Counted from the stretch's first letter, positions 18,762-27,900 are shown. The stretch is 64,000 nt of DNA from Leptolyngbyaceae cyanobacterium RM1_1_2 (GCA_012032345.1 JAAUQI010000002.1:1-64000), one strand, 5' to 3'. Made by a program: numbers and translations. Notes: generated from the letters alone by a model not told the origin.

Positions 18762-20537
18762 TTACCGGGGCCAGGTGAAGCGAAATGTTGTTCCTTGTCC
18801 TAGCTGAGAGTCTACGGCGATTGTCCCTCCCTCTGTATCAATAATCTTTTTAACAATTGAGAGGCCGATACCGGTATTTTCAGTCTTGTCACGAGCCTCG
18901 AGTGTCTGAAAAACTTGAAAAATCTTGTCGTGGTACTGGGGCGAGATCCCCAGCCCGTTGTCGCTAACAGAAAATTCATAGCAGGCACCTTGATCTTGAA
19001 ACCTGATATCGACTTTGCCCTGAGCCTTGTCGTTATATTTGATCGCATTGCTAATTAGGTTTGAGAAAATCTGACCCAGCATCAGGCGCTTAGTGGTGAG
19101 CGTGGGCAGCGCTGGCGGCAGGTTAATCTCGAAATTTTCTGGGGGGGCTAGTGAATCAATCACGTCTTCTAACAGCTCTGACAGGAAGAATGTTTCGGTG
19201 GGAACTTCTTTACGGCCAATGCGAGAGTAGGCTAGCAGCCCTTCAATCAGAGCTTCCATACGATGAACTCGTCCCCGCATTAGCTGCATGTGCTCTTTGC
19301 TTTCCTCTGGCAGCCGATCGCCCAAGTCTTCTTCTAGCCAGGTGGAAAGGTTGGCGATCGCCCTCAGCGGCGCTTTAAGATCGTGAGAGGCGACATAGGC
19401 AAACTGGTCGAGTTCCTGATTGCGTCGCTCCAGCAGCCTAGTGGTGTGCAGGAGTATCGTATTGATTTTGGTCAGCTCATCAGCGCGAGCTTTGAGCATT
19501 TCTTGAGCCTGCCTGCGATCGCTGATGTCATCAATAATCCCGACTGCCCCTACAAAAGTGCCCGCTTCGTTGTAATGGGGCTGAATGTCTATTTCTACCC
19601 AGCGGTACTCCCCTGAACGAGTTTGCAACCTGGTTTCACGACGCTGCTCTTGTAAATCTTGGGCTGTCTGCTGCAGGCGATCGCGGCACCAGAGCTGATC
19701 TTCTACATGAAAGCACTGCCAGAAAAGCTGGCCTAGACTCTCCGATGCTGAAAACCCGGAAATTTTTTGCCAGGACGCATTCAAAAACGTCCAGCGACCT
19801 CCAGCATCGGTCTGAAAGATGACCTCGCGGATATTTTCTACAACAGAACGGTAGCGCCGTTCGCTCATGATTAGAGCCTGTCTCGCGGCTTCTATTTCAG
19901 CTTTAGAGTGCCGCTCTCGCTTCAGCAGAGCATCCTTCGCCTGGTTGGCTGTCTCCAACTCAGCAGTACGAGCAGCCACCCGAGACTCCAGTTCACTGTT
20001 TAGCATCGCTAGGCGGGATTCTATTTGCTTACGGGCCGTGATGTTTAAGCTGACGCCAACAATGCGGTAGATGTCTTCGCCAGAATTGCGCAGCGGGGTC
20101 AAAACTGTTAGCCACCACGAGTCTTTGCCTGCAAAAGGCAGCTTTTCTTCATACTCAACCGTTTGTTCTGTCTCAACACAGCTTCTATAGCGCTCCCGGA
20201 CTGCACCTGCGGTTGCCGCTGGCAATATGTCTTCAGGGGTTTTACCAACGACGCTTTGAGCCGATAGCCCAGTCAAACGCTCAGAAGCCGGATTAAACCC
20301 GACGTAGCGAAAGTCTCCGTCGGGCAAAACGTCTACAACAAAAATAGCCTCTCGGACGTTGCTGTAAATGCTGCGCAGAAAAAGCTCTTGGCAGCGTAAA
20401 ACTTCGACTGTCTGCTCATGATTGATCTGTAGCTGACGATATTTGCGCTGGCTGTCCGCCAGCTGCGCTTGAAGAAGTTGAAGCTGTTGGTTCGCGGCAG
20501 GCTGCGATCGCAACTCATCTTCGGAAAACTGAGCCAT
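18762..20537 (-). CDS. PAS-PAS sensor histidine kinase
   Basis: A 591-residue soluble kinase. An N-terminal coiled coil (about residues 10-50) is followed by PAS1 (about 52-170, ending GVSLNITARKQIE), a second coiled coil (about 170-225) and PAS2 (about 227-345, ending DDISDRRQAQE). HisKA has the H-box YVASHDLKAPLRAI, the form seen in cyanobacterial phytochrome-type kinases paired with Rcp1 regulators. HATPase_c has NLISNAIKYND, DNGLGI and GIGLSIV. No cofactor-binding Cys or haem motif is evident in the PAS domains, so the signal is unknown. First gene of the signalling cluster; the 700-base region upstream should hold its promoter. Confidence 0.88.
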   Translation of the reverse strand: MAQFSEDELRSQPAANQQLQLLQAQLADSQRKYRQLQINHEQTVEVLRCQELFLRSIYSNVREAIFVVDVLPDGDFRYVGFNPASERLTGLSAQSVVGKTPEDILPAATAGAVRERYRSCVETEQTVEYEEKLPFAGKDSWWLTVLTPLRNSGEDIYRIVGVSLNITARKQIESRLAMLNSELESRVAARTAELETANQAKDALLKRERHSKAEIEAARQALIMSERRYRSVVENIREVIFQTDAGGRWTFLNASWQKISGFSASESLGQLFWQCFHVEDQLWCRDRLQQTAQDLQEQRRETRLQTRSGEYRWVEIDIQPHYNEAGTFVGAVGIIDDISDRRQAQEMLKARADELTKINTILLHTTRLLERRNQELDQFAYVASHDLKAPLRAIANLSTWLEEDLGDRLPEESKEHMQLMRGRVHRMEALIEGLLAYSRIGRKEVPTETFFLSELLEDVIDSLAPPENFEINLPPALPTLTTKRLMLGQIFSNLISNAIKYNDKAQGKVDIRFQDQGACYEFSVSDNGLGISPQYHDKIFQVFQTLEARDKTENTGIGLSIVKKIIDTEGGTIAVDSQLGQGTTFRFTWPR

Positions 20538-21237
20538 AAAACATTAACGAAAGATTCGATATAAAACGCTTTAGGGCTGAGCCATAGAAACTGAGATTTC
20601 AGCAAATGCTGACTAAAAAGCAAGCCTTTGCAAAATGCCAGACAGCATCAGCTAAATGAAACAGGTCAAACGATCTGCTGAAAATAAGCTCAACATTTCT
20701 TTTGATCCCGATGAGGTCTCATATAGATTCAATCACTGTTGATGTAAATCAGTGTATGGCTACAGATAGAGATAGATACCTGCCAAAATGGTCAGAACAT
20801 TTGACTCGACTATCGGTTTGGGCTGCTGAATCTATCCTGGAGACGCATTCTCCAATATCATCACGGATGTGAGCGAACCTTTGAAATTTTCAATACGGTT
20901 AATTTTTTCGAGTCCGTATCCGATAGCTGCACTCCCAATAAATATCTTAAACCAATCGAACCCGGAGGTAGAAATCTGTCTGAAGGTCTATCTGCTCGGG
21001 CGTCAAATCGCTCTTCTGTCAGTCACCAAACCGTGGAGGCTCCAGTAATCTGGCTTCATCAGCTACTAACTTCTTGTCTGGTGCTGTCAGCTTTGGCGCA
21101 AAATCGTAGCCCAATAGTAGCCTGATCAGCCTCTCAGTTAAGCCAGTACGGGGTGGGTTTGCTATGGCTAAAACTGGAGATGAAGTTAGCTATGGCAGTT
21201 CTTGTTAATCTTTGACACAGTGAGGAGAAAACGCTGC
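20538..21237. other. Long gene-free divergent interval
   Basis: 700 bases between divergent genes (PAS kinase and DUF2294). I found no ORF with recognisable family features, no tRNA-like fold and no clear repeat. A good ribosome site (GAGGAGAAA, 21222-21230) belongs to the DUF2294 gene. Confidence 0.5.
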
Positions 21238-21648
21238 ATGAGCCAGTCAGAACAAACGATCGGACAGCTCGAACGAGATCTGTCGCAGAGGCTGCAGGCG
21301 CTTTATCGCCATCGGCTAGGGCACCGCATTGGTAAAGTCACCTGCCAGATGTTTGAGCAAAAACTCGCTATTGTCTTAGAAGACTCGCTGACTTTGCCCG
21401 AGCAGCTCATTATTGAAGATGGCTGTTCAAAACTAGCCGACGAAGTTCACGATCAAATTGAGCGACTGCTGCAGCCTGAAATCAAGAGCCTGATCGAAGA
21501 GATCTTTGAGGTCGAGGTTGTAGATCTTTTAACAGATGCCAAGCTTGAGACCGGGCGTACAGGAATGATCGCCGTGTTAGACAAAATTCCAGAGGTTCGT
21601 AACCCCGACGCCATTCCTAAAGTCAACAGAAAGAAGGCAGTCACCTAG
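21238..21648 (+). CDS. DUF2294 domain protein
   Basis: A 136-residue soluble protein matching the DUF2294 family, which is common in cyanobacteria and Firmicutes. Visible family features are the N-terminal helix LERDLSQRLQALYRHRLGHR, a central GKVTCQMFEQKLAIVLED strand-like block and the C-terminal LIEEIFEVEVVDLLTDAKLETGRTGMIAVL. The ATG at 21238 follows GAGGAGAAA; an upstream in-frame TTG at 21202 lacks this signal. The biochemical role is unknown. Some family members are linked to sodium/bicarbonate transport by annotation, but nothing here supports that. Confidence 0.75.
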   Translation: MSQSEQTIGQLERDLSQRLQALYRHRLGHRIGKVTCQMFEQKLAIVLEDSLTLPEQLIIEDGCSKLADEVHDQIERLLQPEIKSLIEEIFEVEVVDLLTDAKLETGRTGMIAVLDKIPEVRNPDAIPKVNRKKAVT

Positions 21649-22069
21649 TCCTCAACAGCGCTCAGCAGGTTAAATGAGTCAGCGGTAGCTGTACTACTGC
21701 CATGACGAACGAGGTGAAATAAAGTAAAACCCAACACCCACAACGGTTTCGTTGGGCTGCACCCAACCCAGGGCAGAATGAGGGTTTCAAGAGTTTTGGC
21801 AGTCAGCTAGATTGCTACCACGCAGCAGTGAATAGCCGCAGCGGTTTTTTCTACACTGGTTTTGTAGACGTCTCTCACTCAATTGTGGGAAACTAAGCAA
21901 AAATAGTAAAATTAGAGAGCATTAGCTAAGCTGCTGGTCTAAAAATGCAGTAAATTTGACTGGAGCCAGCTTTTAAGCCTGTCAGCCGTCTGGCGTTGCA
22001 GCGAACTTCACCCAAAACGGTGAGCTTCGAGCGATCGCCTCTACAGTTTAGAACCCTTGATTTTTTGAC
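21649..22069. other. Gene-free interval with a palindromic repeat
   Basis: 421 bases. Around 21749-21797 lies GTTGGGCTGCACCCAAC, a small hairpin, followed by a block shared with 23247-23285. The rest shows no gene. The region near 21840-22060 is the probable promoter area for the NarL-type regulator. Confidence 0.5.
21760..21797 (+). repeat. Dispersed repeat copy 1 (CACCCAACCC...TTCAAGAGTTTT)
   Basis: This block shares CACCCAACC, GCAGAAT and TTCAAGAGTTTT, in the same order and spacing, with the copy at 23247-23285. Both copies follow a GTTGGG hairpin arm. Confidence 0.65.
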
Positions 22070-22780
22070 ATGGACACCATAAGAATCGTTTTGATAGAAG
22101 ATCATGACTTGACAAGGGTCGGCTTGAAAGCTGCAATGCAGCAGCAGCCCGACATGACCGTAGTGGCAGAAACTGGCAACGGCAAAACAGGACTCAGCAT
22201 TTTACGGGAAATTCAGCCTGACGTAGCCGTCATTGATATCGGCCTGCCCGATATTGACGGCGTTGAGCTAACGCGCCAGTACAAAGAAAGTCAGGGCAAG
22301 GAAGCTACTGCTACTAGAATTCTCATTTTGACCATGCATGACAATGAAGAGGCCGTGATGGCCGCTTTTGCCGCAGGCGCTGATTCTTACAGCGTTAAGG
22401 ACGTCGATATTGAACAGCTCATCGAGGCCATTCGCGTTACCCATGCCGGTAACGCCTGGATTGATCCAACCATTGCCCGAATCGTACTCAACCAGGCCCA
22501 ACAGCAGCAGGTTGAAATTGCCAGCTCGGCTGACGAAGCCAACAGCGATAGCCAGAAGGCTGACTACGAGCAGGTGCTGGCGGCTTACCCCCTAACCGAT
22601 CGGGAACTGGAAGTCCTAGAGCTGATCGTGGCAGGCTACAGCAACGCCGCGATCGCCGAGGCACTTTACATCACCGTCGGGACTGTCAAAACACACGTAT
22701 GCAACATTCTCAATAAGCTCAGCGCCAGCGATCGCACTCAGGCTGCTGTACGAGCACTGCGCACGGGCCTAGTTAGCTAG
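22070..22780 (+). CDS. NarL/LuxR-type response regulator
   Basis: A 236-residue regulator. The receiver (about residues 3-125) has acidic residues in VLIEDHDLTRVG, phosphoacceptor Asp in VAVIDIGLPDIDG, Thr in ILTMHD and Lys in SYSVKDVD. An acidic linker is followed by a LuxR-type HTH (about 170-230): LTDRELEVLELIVAGYSNAAIA and VGTVKTHVCNILNKL. It binds DNA after phosphorylation. No kinase adjoins it, so its partner is elsewhere (the kinase cluster 1.5 kb upstream is a candidate only by proximity). Confidence 0.9.
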   Translation: MDTIRIVLIEDHDLTRVGLKAAMQQQPDMTVVAETGNGKTGLSILREIQPDVAVIDIGLPDIDGVELTRQYKESQGKEATATRILILTMHDNEEAVMAAFAAGADSYSVKDVDIEQLIEAIRVTHAGNAWIDPTIARIVLNQAQQQQVEIASSADEANSDSQKADYEQVLAAYPLTDRELEVLELIVAGYSNAAIAEALYITVGTVKTHVCNILNKLSASDRTQAAVRALRTGLVS

Positions 22781-22876
22781 CGCGCTTCAAAGCGAATACT
22801 AGTCTCCAGAGGGATGTATCACTAACGACAGTTTCATAACTTAAACCATAGGGTTAGCTATACAAGGATTTCACCT

Positions 22877-23065
22877 ATGAATTTATTTATGCAAGCGCAG
22901 GCAGCGGCTGAGTCTTCGGCTGCTTCAGTATCATTAGGAATAGTCTTCTTTGTGGGCTTTCTGGCAGCAGTAGTCTTGGGTTCAGTGGCCTGGTACAACT
23001 CAAAACGACCTGCGGGCTGGGAGAACAAAGAGCGTCCCGATATCGTTCCCAAAATTGATAAGTAA
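22877..23065 (+). CDS. Single-helix thylakoid-type protein, Psb35-like
   Basis: A 62-residue protein with one membrane helix (about residues 20-41, LGIVFFVGFLAAVVLGSVAW) and a polar C-terminal tail with YNSKRPAGWENKERPDIVPK. From memory this tail is strongly conserved among small cyanobacterial proteins now linked to photosystem II (Psb35, Ssl2148 of Synechocystis, associated with CP47 and Hlip proteins). That identity is recall, not a search. A ribosome-like AGG precedes the ATG and an intrinsic terminator follows at 23109-23135, so it is a monocistronic unit. Confidence 0.6.
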   Translation: MNLFMQAQAAAESSAASVSLGIVFFVGFLAAVVLGSVAWYNSKRPAGWENKERPDIVPKIDK

Positions 23066-23108
23066 CTATTCGGTAAGTTCAGACTGATTTTCTCATTAAG
23101 AACAACTG

Positions 23109-23135
23109 AGACGTGTCTGCGGCTACGTCTTTTTT
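23109..23135 (+). terminator. Intrinsic terminator after the Psb35-like gene
   Basis: AGACGT and ACGTCT arms (23109-23114, 23125-23130) are separated by 10 bases and followed by a run of six T. It lies 44 bases after the stop. Confidence 0.6.
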
Positions 23136-23168
23136 CTTAGCCCTGTCTGCAACCCTTGATTGACTGAT

Positions 23169-23229
23169 AACAGTTCCTTGCCTAGGGTGGGTAGAACGCA
23201 GTGAAACCCACCCTAGGCAAGGAACTGTT
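23169..23229 (+). repeat. Perfect 24-bp inverted repeat with 13-base loop
   Basis: Left arm 23169-23192 begins AACAGTTCCTTGCC; right arm 23206-23229 is its exact complement and begins ACCCACCCTAGG. The loop is AGAACGCAGTGAA. No T-run follows, so it is not a typical terminator. It looks like a mobile palindrome or MITE-like unit, with a repeat copy (23247-23285) directly behind it. Confidence 0.85.
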
Positions 23230-23246
23230 GGGTTATGCCCAAGCTT

Positions 23247-23285
23247 CACCCAACCCTACAGCAGAATCACAGGTTCAAGAGTTTT
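23247..23285 (+). repeat. Dispersed repeat copy 2
   Basis: Same block order as 21760-21797 (CACCCAACC, GCAGAAT, TTCAAGAGTTTT). Together with the palindrome it occupies much of the 509-base interval 23066-23574, whose remainder shows no gene and should contain the sigma factor promoter. Confidence 0.65.
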
Positions 23286-23574
23286 GTCCGTCAACCAGCT
23301 GCAACCCACATCCACAGGTTCAAACTCAGGCCCAACTCAGGCCCAAGCAGCAAGGTTTCCTTAGAATACAAGTGCCGCCTGTGAGAGTACGTCTCTTGGG
23401 AGATGCCTGATACTGGCAAAAAAGAATAATAAGCTATGTGAACTATGCTTCTGGCACCTCTAATCAGCTACTGGCTTTAGGGTTTTCAACTAGACATTTC
23501 CCAGAGGCTACTAAAGGCTGATTAGAGAACCCACAAAAGCATCAACCATAACAAGGCACGCATTTTCAATAGCT

Positions 23575-24534
23575 ATGGCAACTGTTCGATATTCTACAGA
23601 TTCGGTACGCAACTATCTCAAAGAGATTGGTCGAGTTCCTCTGCTGACTCACGAGCAAGAGATTTCCTACGGCAATCGGGTTAAACATCTGATGGCTCTA
23701 GAAGAAACCCGCGACTCTCTTGTAGAGGAACACAGGCGACAGCCTACGCTCGGCGAGTGGGCCGAAGCTACCGAGCTGACTCCAGAAAAGCTGGAGGCCG
23801 CCATTGAAAGAGGCGAGTCTGCCAAGAAAAAGATGGTAGCGGCCAATCTGCGCCTGGTGGTTTCTATTGCCAAAAAGTACACCAAGCGTAATCTAGATTT
23901 GATGGATTTGGTGCAAGAGGGTACTATTGGCCTCCAGCGCGGTGTAGAAAAATTTGATCCAGCCAAAGGCTACCGTTTCTCAACCTATGCCTATTGGTGG
24001 ATTCGGCAGGCGATGACGCGAGCGCTGGCCGAGAAGAGCCGCACCATTCGCTTACCTATCCACATTAACGAGACTCTAAACAAAATTAAGAAGGCCCAGC
24101 GGACGCTAGCCCAACAGCTTGGACGCTCTGCGACTGTCGCTGAACTAGCTGAAGACCTTGAGCTTTCTACCAAAAAGGTGCGTCAGTATCTTGGCTACGC
24201 CCGTCAGCCCCTGTCCTTAGAGACACGGATGGGTGACAACCAAGATACAGAGCTTGGGGATCTTTTAGAAGACCCAGATTCCTCTCCAGAAGACTTCACC
24301 ATTCAAACTAATCTGCGGCAGGATCTACAGCAGATGATGTCAGGACTAACGCCTCAGCAGCGAGAAGTCTTGGCTCTGCGATTTGGCCTTGAAGATGGTC
24401 GAGAGCTGTCGCTAGCTAAGGTTGGCAAGCAGCTTAACATCAGCCGTGAACGGGTGCGCCAGCTGCAGCAGCAGGCTGTTAAGAAGCTGCGTCAGCAGAG
24501 CGGCAATCTTAAAGAGTATCTGGTAGCTTTTTGA
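23575..24534 (+). CDS. Group 2 RNA polymerase sigma factor (SigB/SigD type)
   Basis: A 319-residue sigma-70 family protein. It has region 1.2 (SVRNYLKEIGRVPLLTHEQE), region 2 (ANLRLVVSIAKKY to YRFSTYAYWWIRQAMTRAL), region 3 (RTIRLPIHINETLNKI) and region 4 (LRFGLEDGRELSLAKVGKQL, SRERVRQLQQQAV). It lacks the long 1.1 domain and nonconserved region of the primary SigA and has the length of cyanobacterial group 2 factors, which direct transcription under light, nutrient or heat stress. Which paralogue (SigB, C, D or E) needs a phylogeny. It stands alone in its own transcription unit. Confidence 0.88.
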   Translation: MATVRYSTDSVRNYLKEIGRVPLLTHEQEISYGNRVKHLMALEETRDSLVEEHRRQPTLGEWAEATELTPEKLEAAIERGESAKKKMVAANLRLVVSIAKKYTKRNLDLMDLVQEGTIGLQRGVEKFDPAKGYRFSTYAYWWIRQAMTRALAEKSRTIRLPIHINETLNKIKKAQRTLAQQLGRSATVAELAEDLELSTKKVRQYLGYARQPLSLETRMGDNQDTELGDLLEDPDSSPEDFTIQTNLRQDLQQMMSGLTPQQREVLALRFGLEDGRELSLAKVGKQLNISRERVRQLQQQAVKKLRQQSGNLKEYLVAF

Positions 24535-24703
24535 GCTACTGAGCTTAGCACCGACGCCTCCTCCAGAGTTTGGCTAATTCGGTGTTATTGGCCGAGCGGC
24601 TAAAGGTGAAATACGAGTGCAACTCTGCGCTGCGGCTAGCAGTAGCTGCGAGAAACCCTCCGCCTAAGCTTGAAGAATTGTATTGTCCAAGAGAGGTTAT
24701 TTT

Positions 24704-25312
24704 ATGACATTAAGTAAACACCGTCGTGCCATCGGCGTTTTCTCACGCGAACGTGACGCTCAGTATGCTTATGAAGAGCTTAAGCAGTCTGGGTTTCCAA
24801 TAGAGCGAGTTTCTGTGATTGCCAAACAGTCTGATGGCGACACAGCAGGTACAGATCTGACTCAAAAGCCGGGTCATGAGCCGGGTAAAGGTGCGGCTGT
24901 TGGGGCTGTAACTGGAACTACATTGGGACTGCTGGGTGGATTGCTGGCGGGCATGGCAACTTTCGCTATTCCTGGCATTGGCCTGTTTATCGGTGCTGGT
25001 ACAGTGGCAACGACCCTGGCAACGACTCTAGCTGGTGGCGGCATCGGCGCTGTCTCGGGTGGACTGGTGGGTGCACTGGCAGGTTTGGGAATTCCAGACG
25101 ATCGGGCCAAAGTTTATAGCGATCGCTTAGCTCAGGGGGACTATCTGATCGTAATTGAAGGCACAGCCGACGAAGTTATGCGAGCGCAAACGGTGCTGTT
25201 TAACAGTCACGGGCTAGAAGAGTGGGGCGTTTATGACGCTGACAGCGATCGCCCCGGTAGCGCCAACTTGAAACAAGAGGTTTATGACGATTCACGCCAT
25301 CCCAACCGCTAA
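24704..25312 (+). CDS. General-stress-like protein with glycine-zipper core
   Basis: A 202-residue protein. The N-terminal 50 residues (RAIGVFSRERDAQYAYEELKQSGF, RVSVIAKQ) resemble the YflT/heat-induced-stress domain. The centre (about residues 60-135) is a Gly/Ala-rich membrane-active region with glycine-zipper spacing (GAAVGAVTGTTLGLLGGLLAG, AGGGIGAVSGGLVGALAG). The C-terminal part (DRAKVYSDRLAQGDYLIVIEG) is a second ferredoxin-like half. Such proteins are annotated as signal transduction or general stress proteins in cyanobacteria; the function is not established. The ATG at 24704 follows AGAGAGG; a TTG at 24683 is also in frame. Confidence 0.7.
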   Translation: MTLSKHRRAIGVFSRERDAQYAYEELKQSGFPIERVSVIAKQSDGDTAGTDLTQKPGHEPGKGAAVGAVTGTTLGLLGGLLAGMATFAIPGIGLFIGAGTVATTLATTLAGGGIGAVSGGLVGALAGLGIPDDRAKVYSDRLAQGDYLIVIEGTADEVMRAQTVLFNSHGLEEWGVYDADSDRPGSANLKQEVYDDSRHPNR

Positions 25313-25611
25313 GCGCAAGTCGAAGCCTGACAAGAATTCGGCTAATATCTTTCCGCTTCTGTACAGCTATAGATGATACGAACCATAGAAGCTTTCCAAC
25401 GGAAAGAATGCAAACGCACTTTATCGTTTCGAGAATGAATGACACCGCTCCTGCCTCCTCAACCTTTTCCAGCTGTATTTCTCTGTACGAAACAAACTTG
25501 CCTAGCCAATGCCTAGAAGCAGTACAGTCCCTTTTTGGAAAATCAGCCCTGAGATGAACCTTTGGTGTAGAGCTACACTAGAAATAAGATTAAGAAATGT
25601 AAAGGTATTTG

Positions 25612-27105
25612 ATGCCGGGTCAAGCAGGGCAGAAGGTAGTGGTGGTCGGGGCCGGAATTGGCGGACTGACGGCGGCAGCGTTATTAGCTAAGCGGGGCTA
25701 TAGCGTCCAGGTTTTTGATCAGGCGATCGCGCCGGGAGGCTGTGCCTCTACCTTTAAGCGCCGAGGTTTTACCTTTGACGTGGGAGCAACCCAGGTAGCA
25801 GGACTCGAACCGGGCGGTATTCATCACCAGATTTTTGCAGAGCTGGGGGTTGAACTGCCTACGGCAGCGCCCTGCGACCCGGCTTGTGCTGTCTATTTAC
25901 CGGGGGAAACGGCACCCATAAGCGTCTGGCGCGATCCACAGCAGTGGCGGCAGGAACGGCAGCGCCAGTTTCCGGGAAGCGAACCTTTTTGGCAGTTGCT
26001 TTCGGCTCTGTTTGACTATAGCTGGCGGTTTCAGTCTCGCCATCCGGTTTTGCCGCCTCGCAGCCTCTGGGATTTTAGCCAGCTAATTCAGGCTGTGCGT
26101 CCTGATACCCTGCTGACGCTGCCCTACATTTTCTCAACCGTGGGACAGCTCCTGCGCGGTTATGGGCTAGAGGGCGATCGCCGCCTCAAGACCTTTTTAG
26201 ACATGCAGCTTAAGCTCTATTCTCAGGTAGACGCTGATGCCACGGCGCTGCTGTACGCGGCCACAGCCTTGGGTGTTTCTCAGGCTCCTCAAGGGCTTTA
26301 TCATCTTGAAGGCAGTATGCAGATCCTCAGCGATCGCCTGGTAGCTGCTCTAGAGCTGGCCGGAGGGCAGTTGCAGATGCGCCACCGGGTTGAGCAGATT
26401 CACGTCAGCGGCGGGCAAGCGGTCGCGCTCACCGTTCGCAATCACCAGGGACAGACCCGGACGGAAGCGGCTGACCATATTATTGCCAATGTCACCCCGC
26501 AAAACCTAGTGAAGCTGTTGGGTACCGCCGCTCCCTTAGGCTATCGCCACCGGGTTGAGAAACTGCCGCCGGCTTCTGGCTCGTTTGTGATTTATTTGGG
26601 CGTTGACCGGTGTGCAGTTCCAGATGGCTGCCCGCCCCACCTGCAGTTTCTCTATGACTATGAAGGCCCTATCGCCGAAAATAACTCTCTTTTTGTTTCG
26701 GTCAGTCGTCTTGGTGACGGGCGCTCTCCTGAAGGCAAGGCTACAGTGATTGCCTCTTCCTTCACAGACATTAAGCTTTGGCAGCGGTCTGATTACGAAG
26801 ACTTAAAGCAGCAGTACAGCAAAACTGCGATCGCCAAACTCAGCCAATACTTTGATCTGAGTGTGGCTAATCTGGTTCATGTAGAGGCCGCTACGCCCCG
26901 AACGTTTCAAAAATTTACAGGTCGAGATCAGGGCATCGTCGGCGGTATTGGGCAGCGAGTTTCGACCTTTGGCCCCTTTGGTTTTGCCAACCGCACCCCC
27001 ATACCCCAGCTTTGGCTAGTCGGTGATGGTACACACCCTGGGGAAGGCACGGCTGGGGTCAGCTACTCAGCGCTGACGACCGTGCGGCAAATTGAGGCGA
27101 CCTGA
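25612..27105 (+). CDS. crtD: Carotenoid C-3',4' desaturase CrtD
   Basis: A 497-residue FAD-dependent carotenoid desaturase. The N terminus has the dinucleotide-binding motif VVVGAGIGGLTAAALLAKRGY followed by GGCASTFKRRGFTFDVGATQ, typical of CrtI-like enzymes. The C-terminal FAD signature reads LWLVGDGTHPGEGTAGVSYSAL. The sequence type matches cyanobacterial CrtD (Slr1293 of Synechocystis), which introduces the 3',4' double bond during myxoxanthophyll synthesis. ATG at 25612 is taken, one codon after an in-frame TTG. It is monocistronic, with no other carotenoid gene nearby. Confidence 0.78.
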   Translation: MPGQAGQKVVVVGAGIGGLTAAALLAKRGYSVQVFDQAIAPGGCASTFKRRGFTFDVGATQVAGLEPGGIHHQIFAELGVELPTAAPCDPACAVYLPGETAPISVWRDPQQWRQERQRQFPGSEPFWQLLSALFDYSWRFQSRHPVLPPRSLWDFSQLIQAVRPDTLLTLPYIFSTVGQLLRGYGLEGDRRLKTFLDMQLKLYSQVDADATALLYAATALGVSQAPQGLYHLEGSMQILSDRLVAALELAGGQLQMRHRVEQIHVSGGQAVALTVRNHQGQTRTEAADHIIANVTPQNLVKLLGTAAPLGYRHRVEKLPPASGSFVIYLGVDRCAVPDGCPPHLQFLYDYEGPIAENNSLFVSVSRLGDGRSPEGKATVIASSFTDIKLWQRSDYEDLKQQYSKTAIAKLSQYFDLSVANLVHVEAATPRTFQKFTGRDQGIVGGIGQRVSTFGPFGFANRTPIPQLWLVGDGTHPGEGTAGVSYSALTTVRQIEAT

Positions 27106-27255
27106 ACTCAAGACAGTCTGAGATTTTAGCTACACTAAAGCTATGCTGCGCACAGCTGCCTGTTTTTTCTAGGCAAGGCTGGTATACTCCGACCAGCGTT
27201 TGCTTTTCTGTATTGTTGAGCCTGTACTGTTGGTTTTGTTGCCGGGTTAAAGCTT

Positions 27256-27900
27256 ATGACATCTTACGCTACTTCTACCGCACGGGTTGATATGGGCGAA
27301 CTTCGCCGTCTTAGAGGTCTGCTGCCGCCCGAACTGCAAAGCTGGGTCACCATAGAGCCTGCAACCGACGTGGCTCCGCCGCTGATTACCTGTGAAGAAT
27401 TGGGTAAAGACCAGGTCGAGGTGCAAATTGATCTGGCAAAGTGGGAGCAGTTGGCCTTAGATCAGCGCAACCTGATGTTCTGGCATGAAGTGGCGCGGAT
27501 TCAAAACGATACAATTCCCCGTGACGGCTGGGAAATGGCGGCCCTAGCAATTGGTCTAGGCGGGGCCGTGGGTGAACTTTGGGTACAAGATGGCCTGCTG
27601 CTGATCTTAGCGCTGGCGCTGTGTGGAATTTCTGGCTTTCGGCTCTATCGACGCAACAACGGGCAAAAGACGCTGCAGGAAGATATCCAGGCCGATGAAA
27701 AAGCTATAGCTATTGCGACTCGCTTTGGCTATAGCCTGCCTAACGCATATAAAAGCTTGGGCAGTGCCCTCAAAACCCTAATTGAGCAAACCCCTCGCAA
27801 GCGACAGCGCGATCGCTATGTCAAGCGTTTGGATGCGCTGAAAAAGAGTGCCGCTCGGGCCAAAGACAGAGCCAAAGGCGATCGCGCTGGAGCGCTTTAG
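27256..27900 (+). CDS. DUF3318 membrane protein
   Basis: A 214-residue protein of the cyanobacterial DUF3318 family. The N-terminal half is soluble (ELRRLRGLLPPELQSWVTIEPA, NLMFWHEVARIQND), then one or two membrane helices follow (about residues 94-128, ALAIGLGGAVGELW and LLILALALCGISGFRLY). The C-terminal tail is strongly basic (RKRQRDRYVKRLDALKK). Function unknown. The HEVARIQ stretch superficially resembles a zinc-peptidase HExxH but lacks the second His. An extended -10-like TGGTATACT lies at 27180-27188. Confidence 0.72.
   Translation: MTSYATSTARVDMGELRRLRGLLPPELQSWVTIEPATDVAPPLITCEELGKDQVEVQIDLAKWEQLALDQRNLMFWHEVARIQNDTIPRDGWEMAALAIGLGGAVGELWVQDGLLLILALALCGISGFRLYRRNNGQKTLQEDIQADEKAIAIATRFGYSLPNAYKSLGSALKTLIEQTPRKRQRDRYVKRLDALKKSAARAKDRAKGDRAGAL

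Noticed and set aside
24580-24665. tRNA-like start GGCCGAGCGGCTAAAGGTG
   Set aside because: It resembles the D-arm of a Leu/Ser tRNA, but no matching acceptor, anticodon or T arm can be assembled around it.
27256-27900. Zinc-peptidase motif in the DUF3318 protein (WHEVARI)
   Set aside because: The second His of HExxH is missing and no third ligand is visible.
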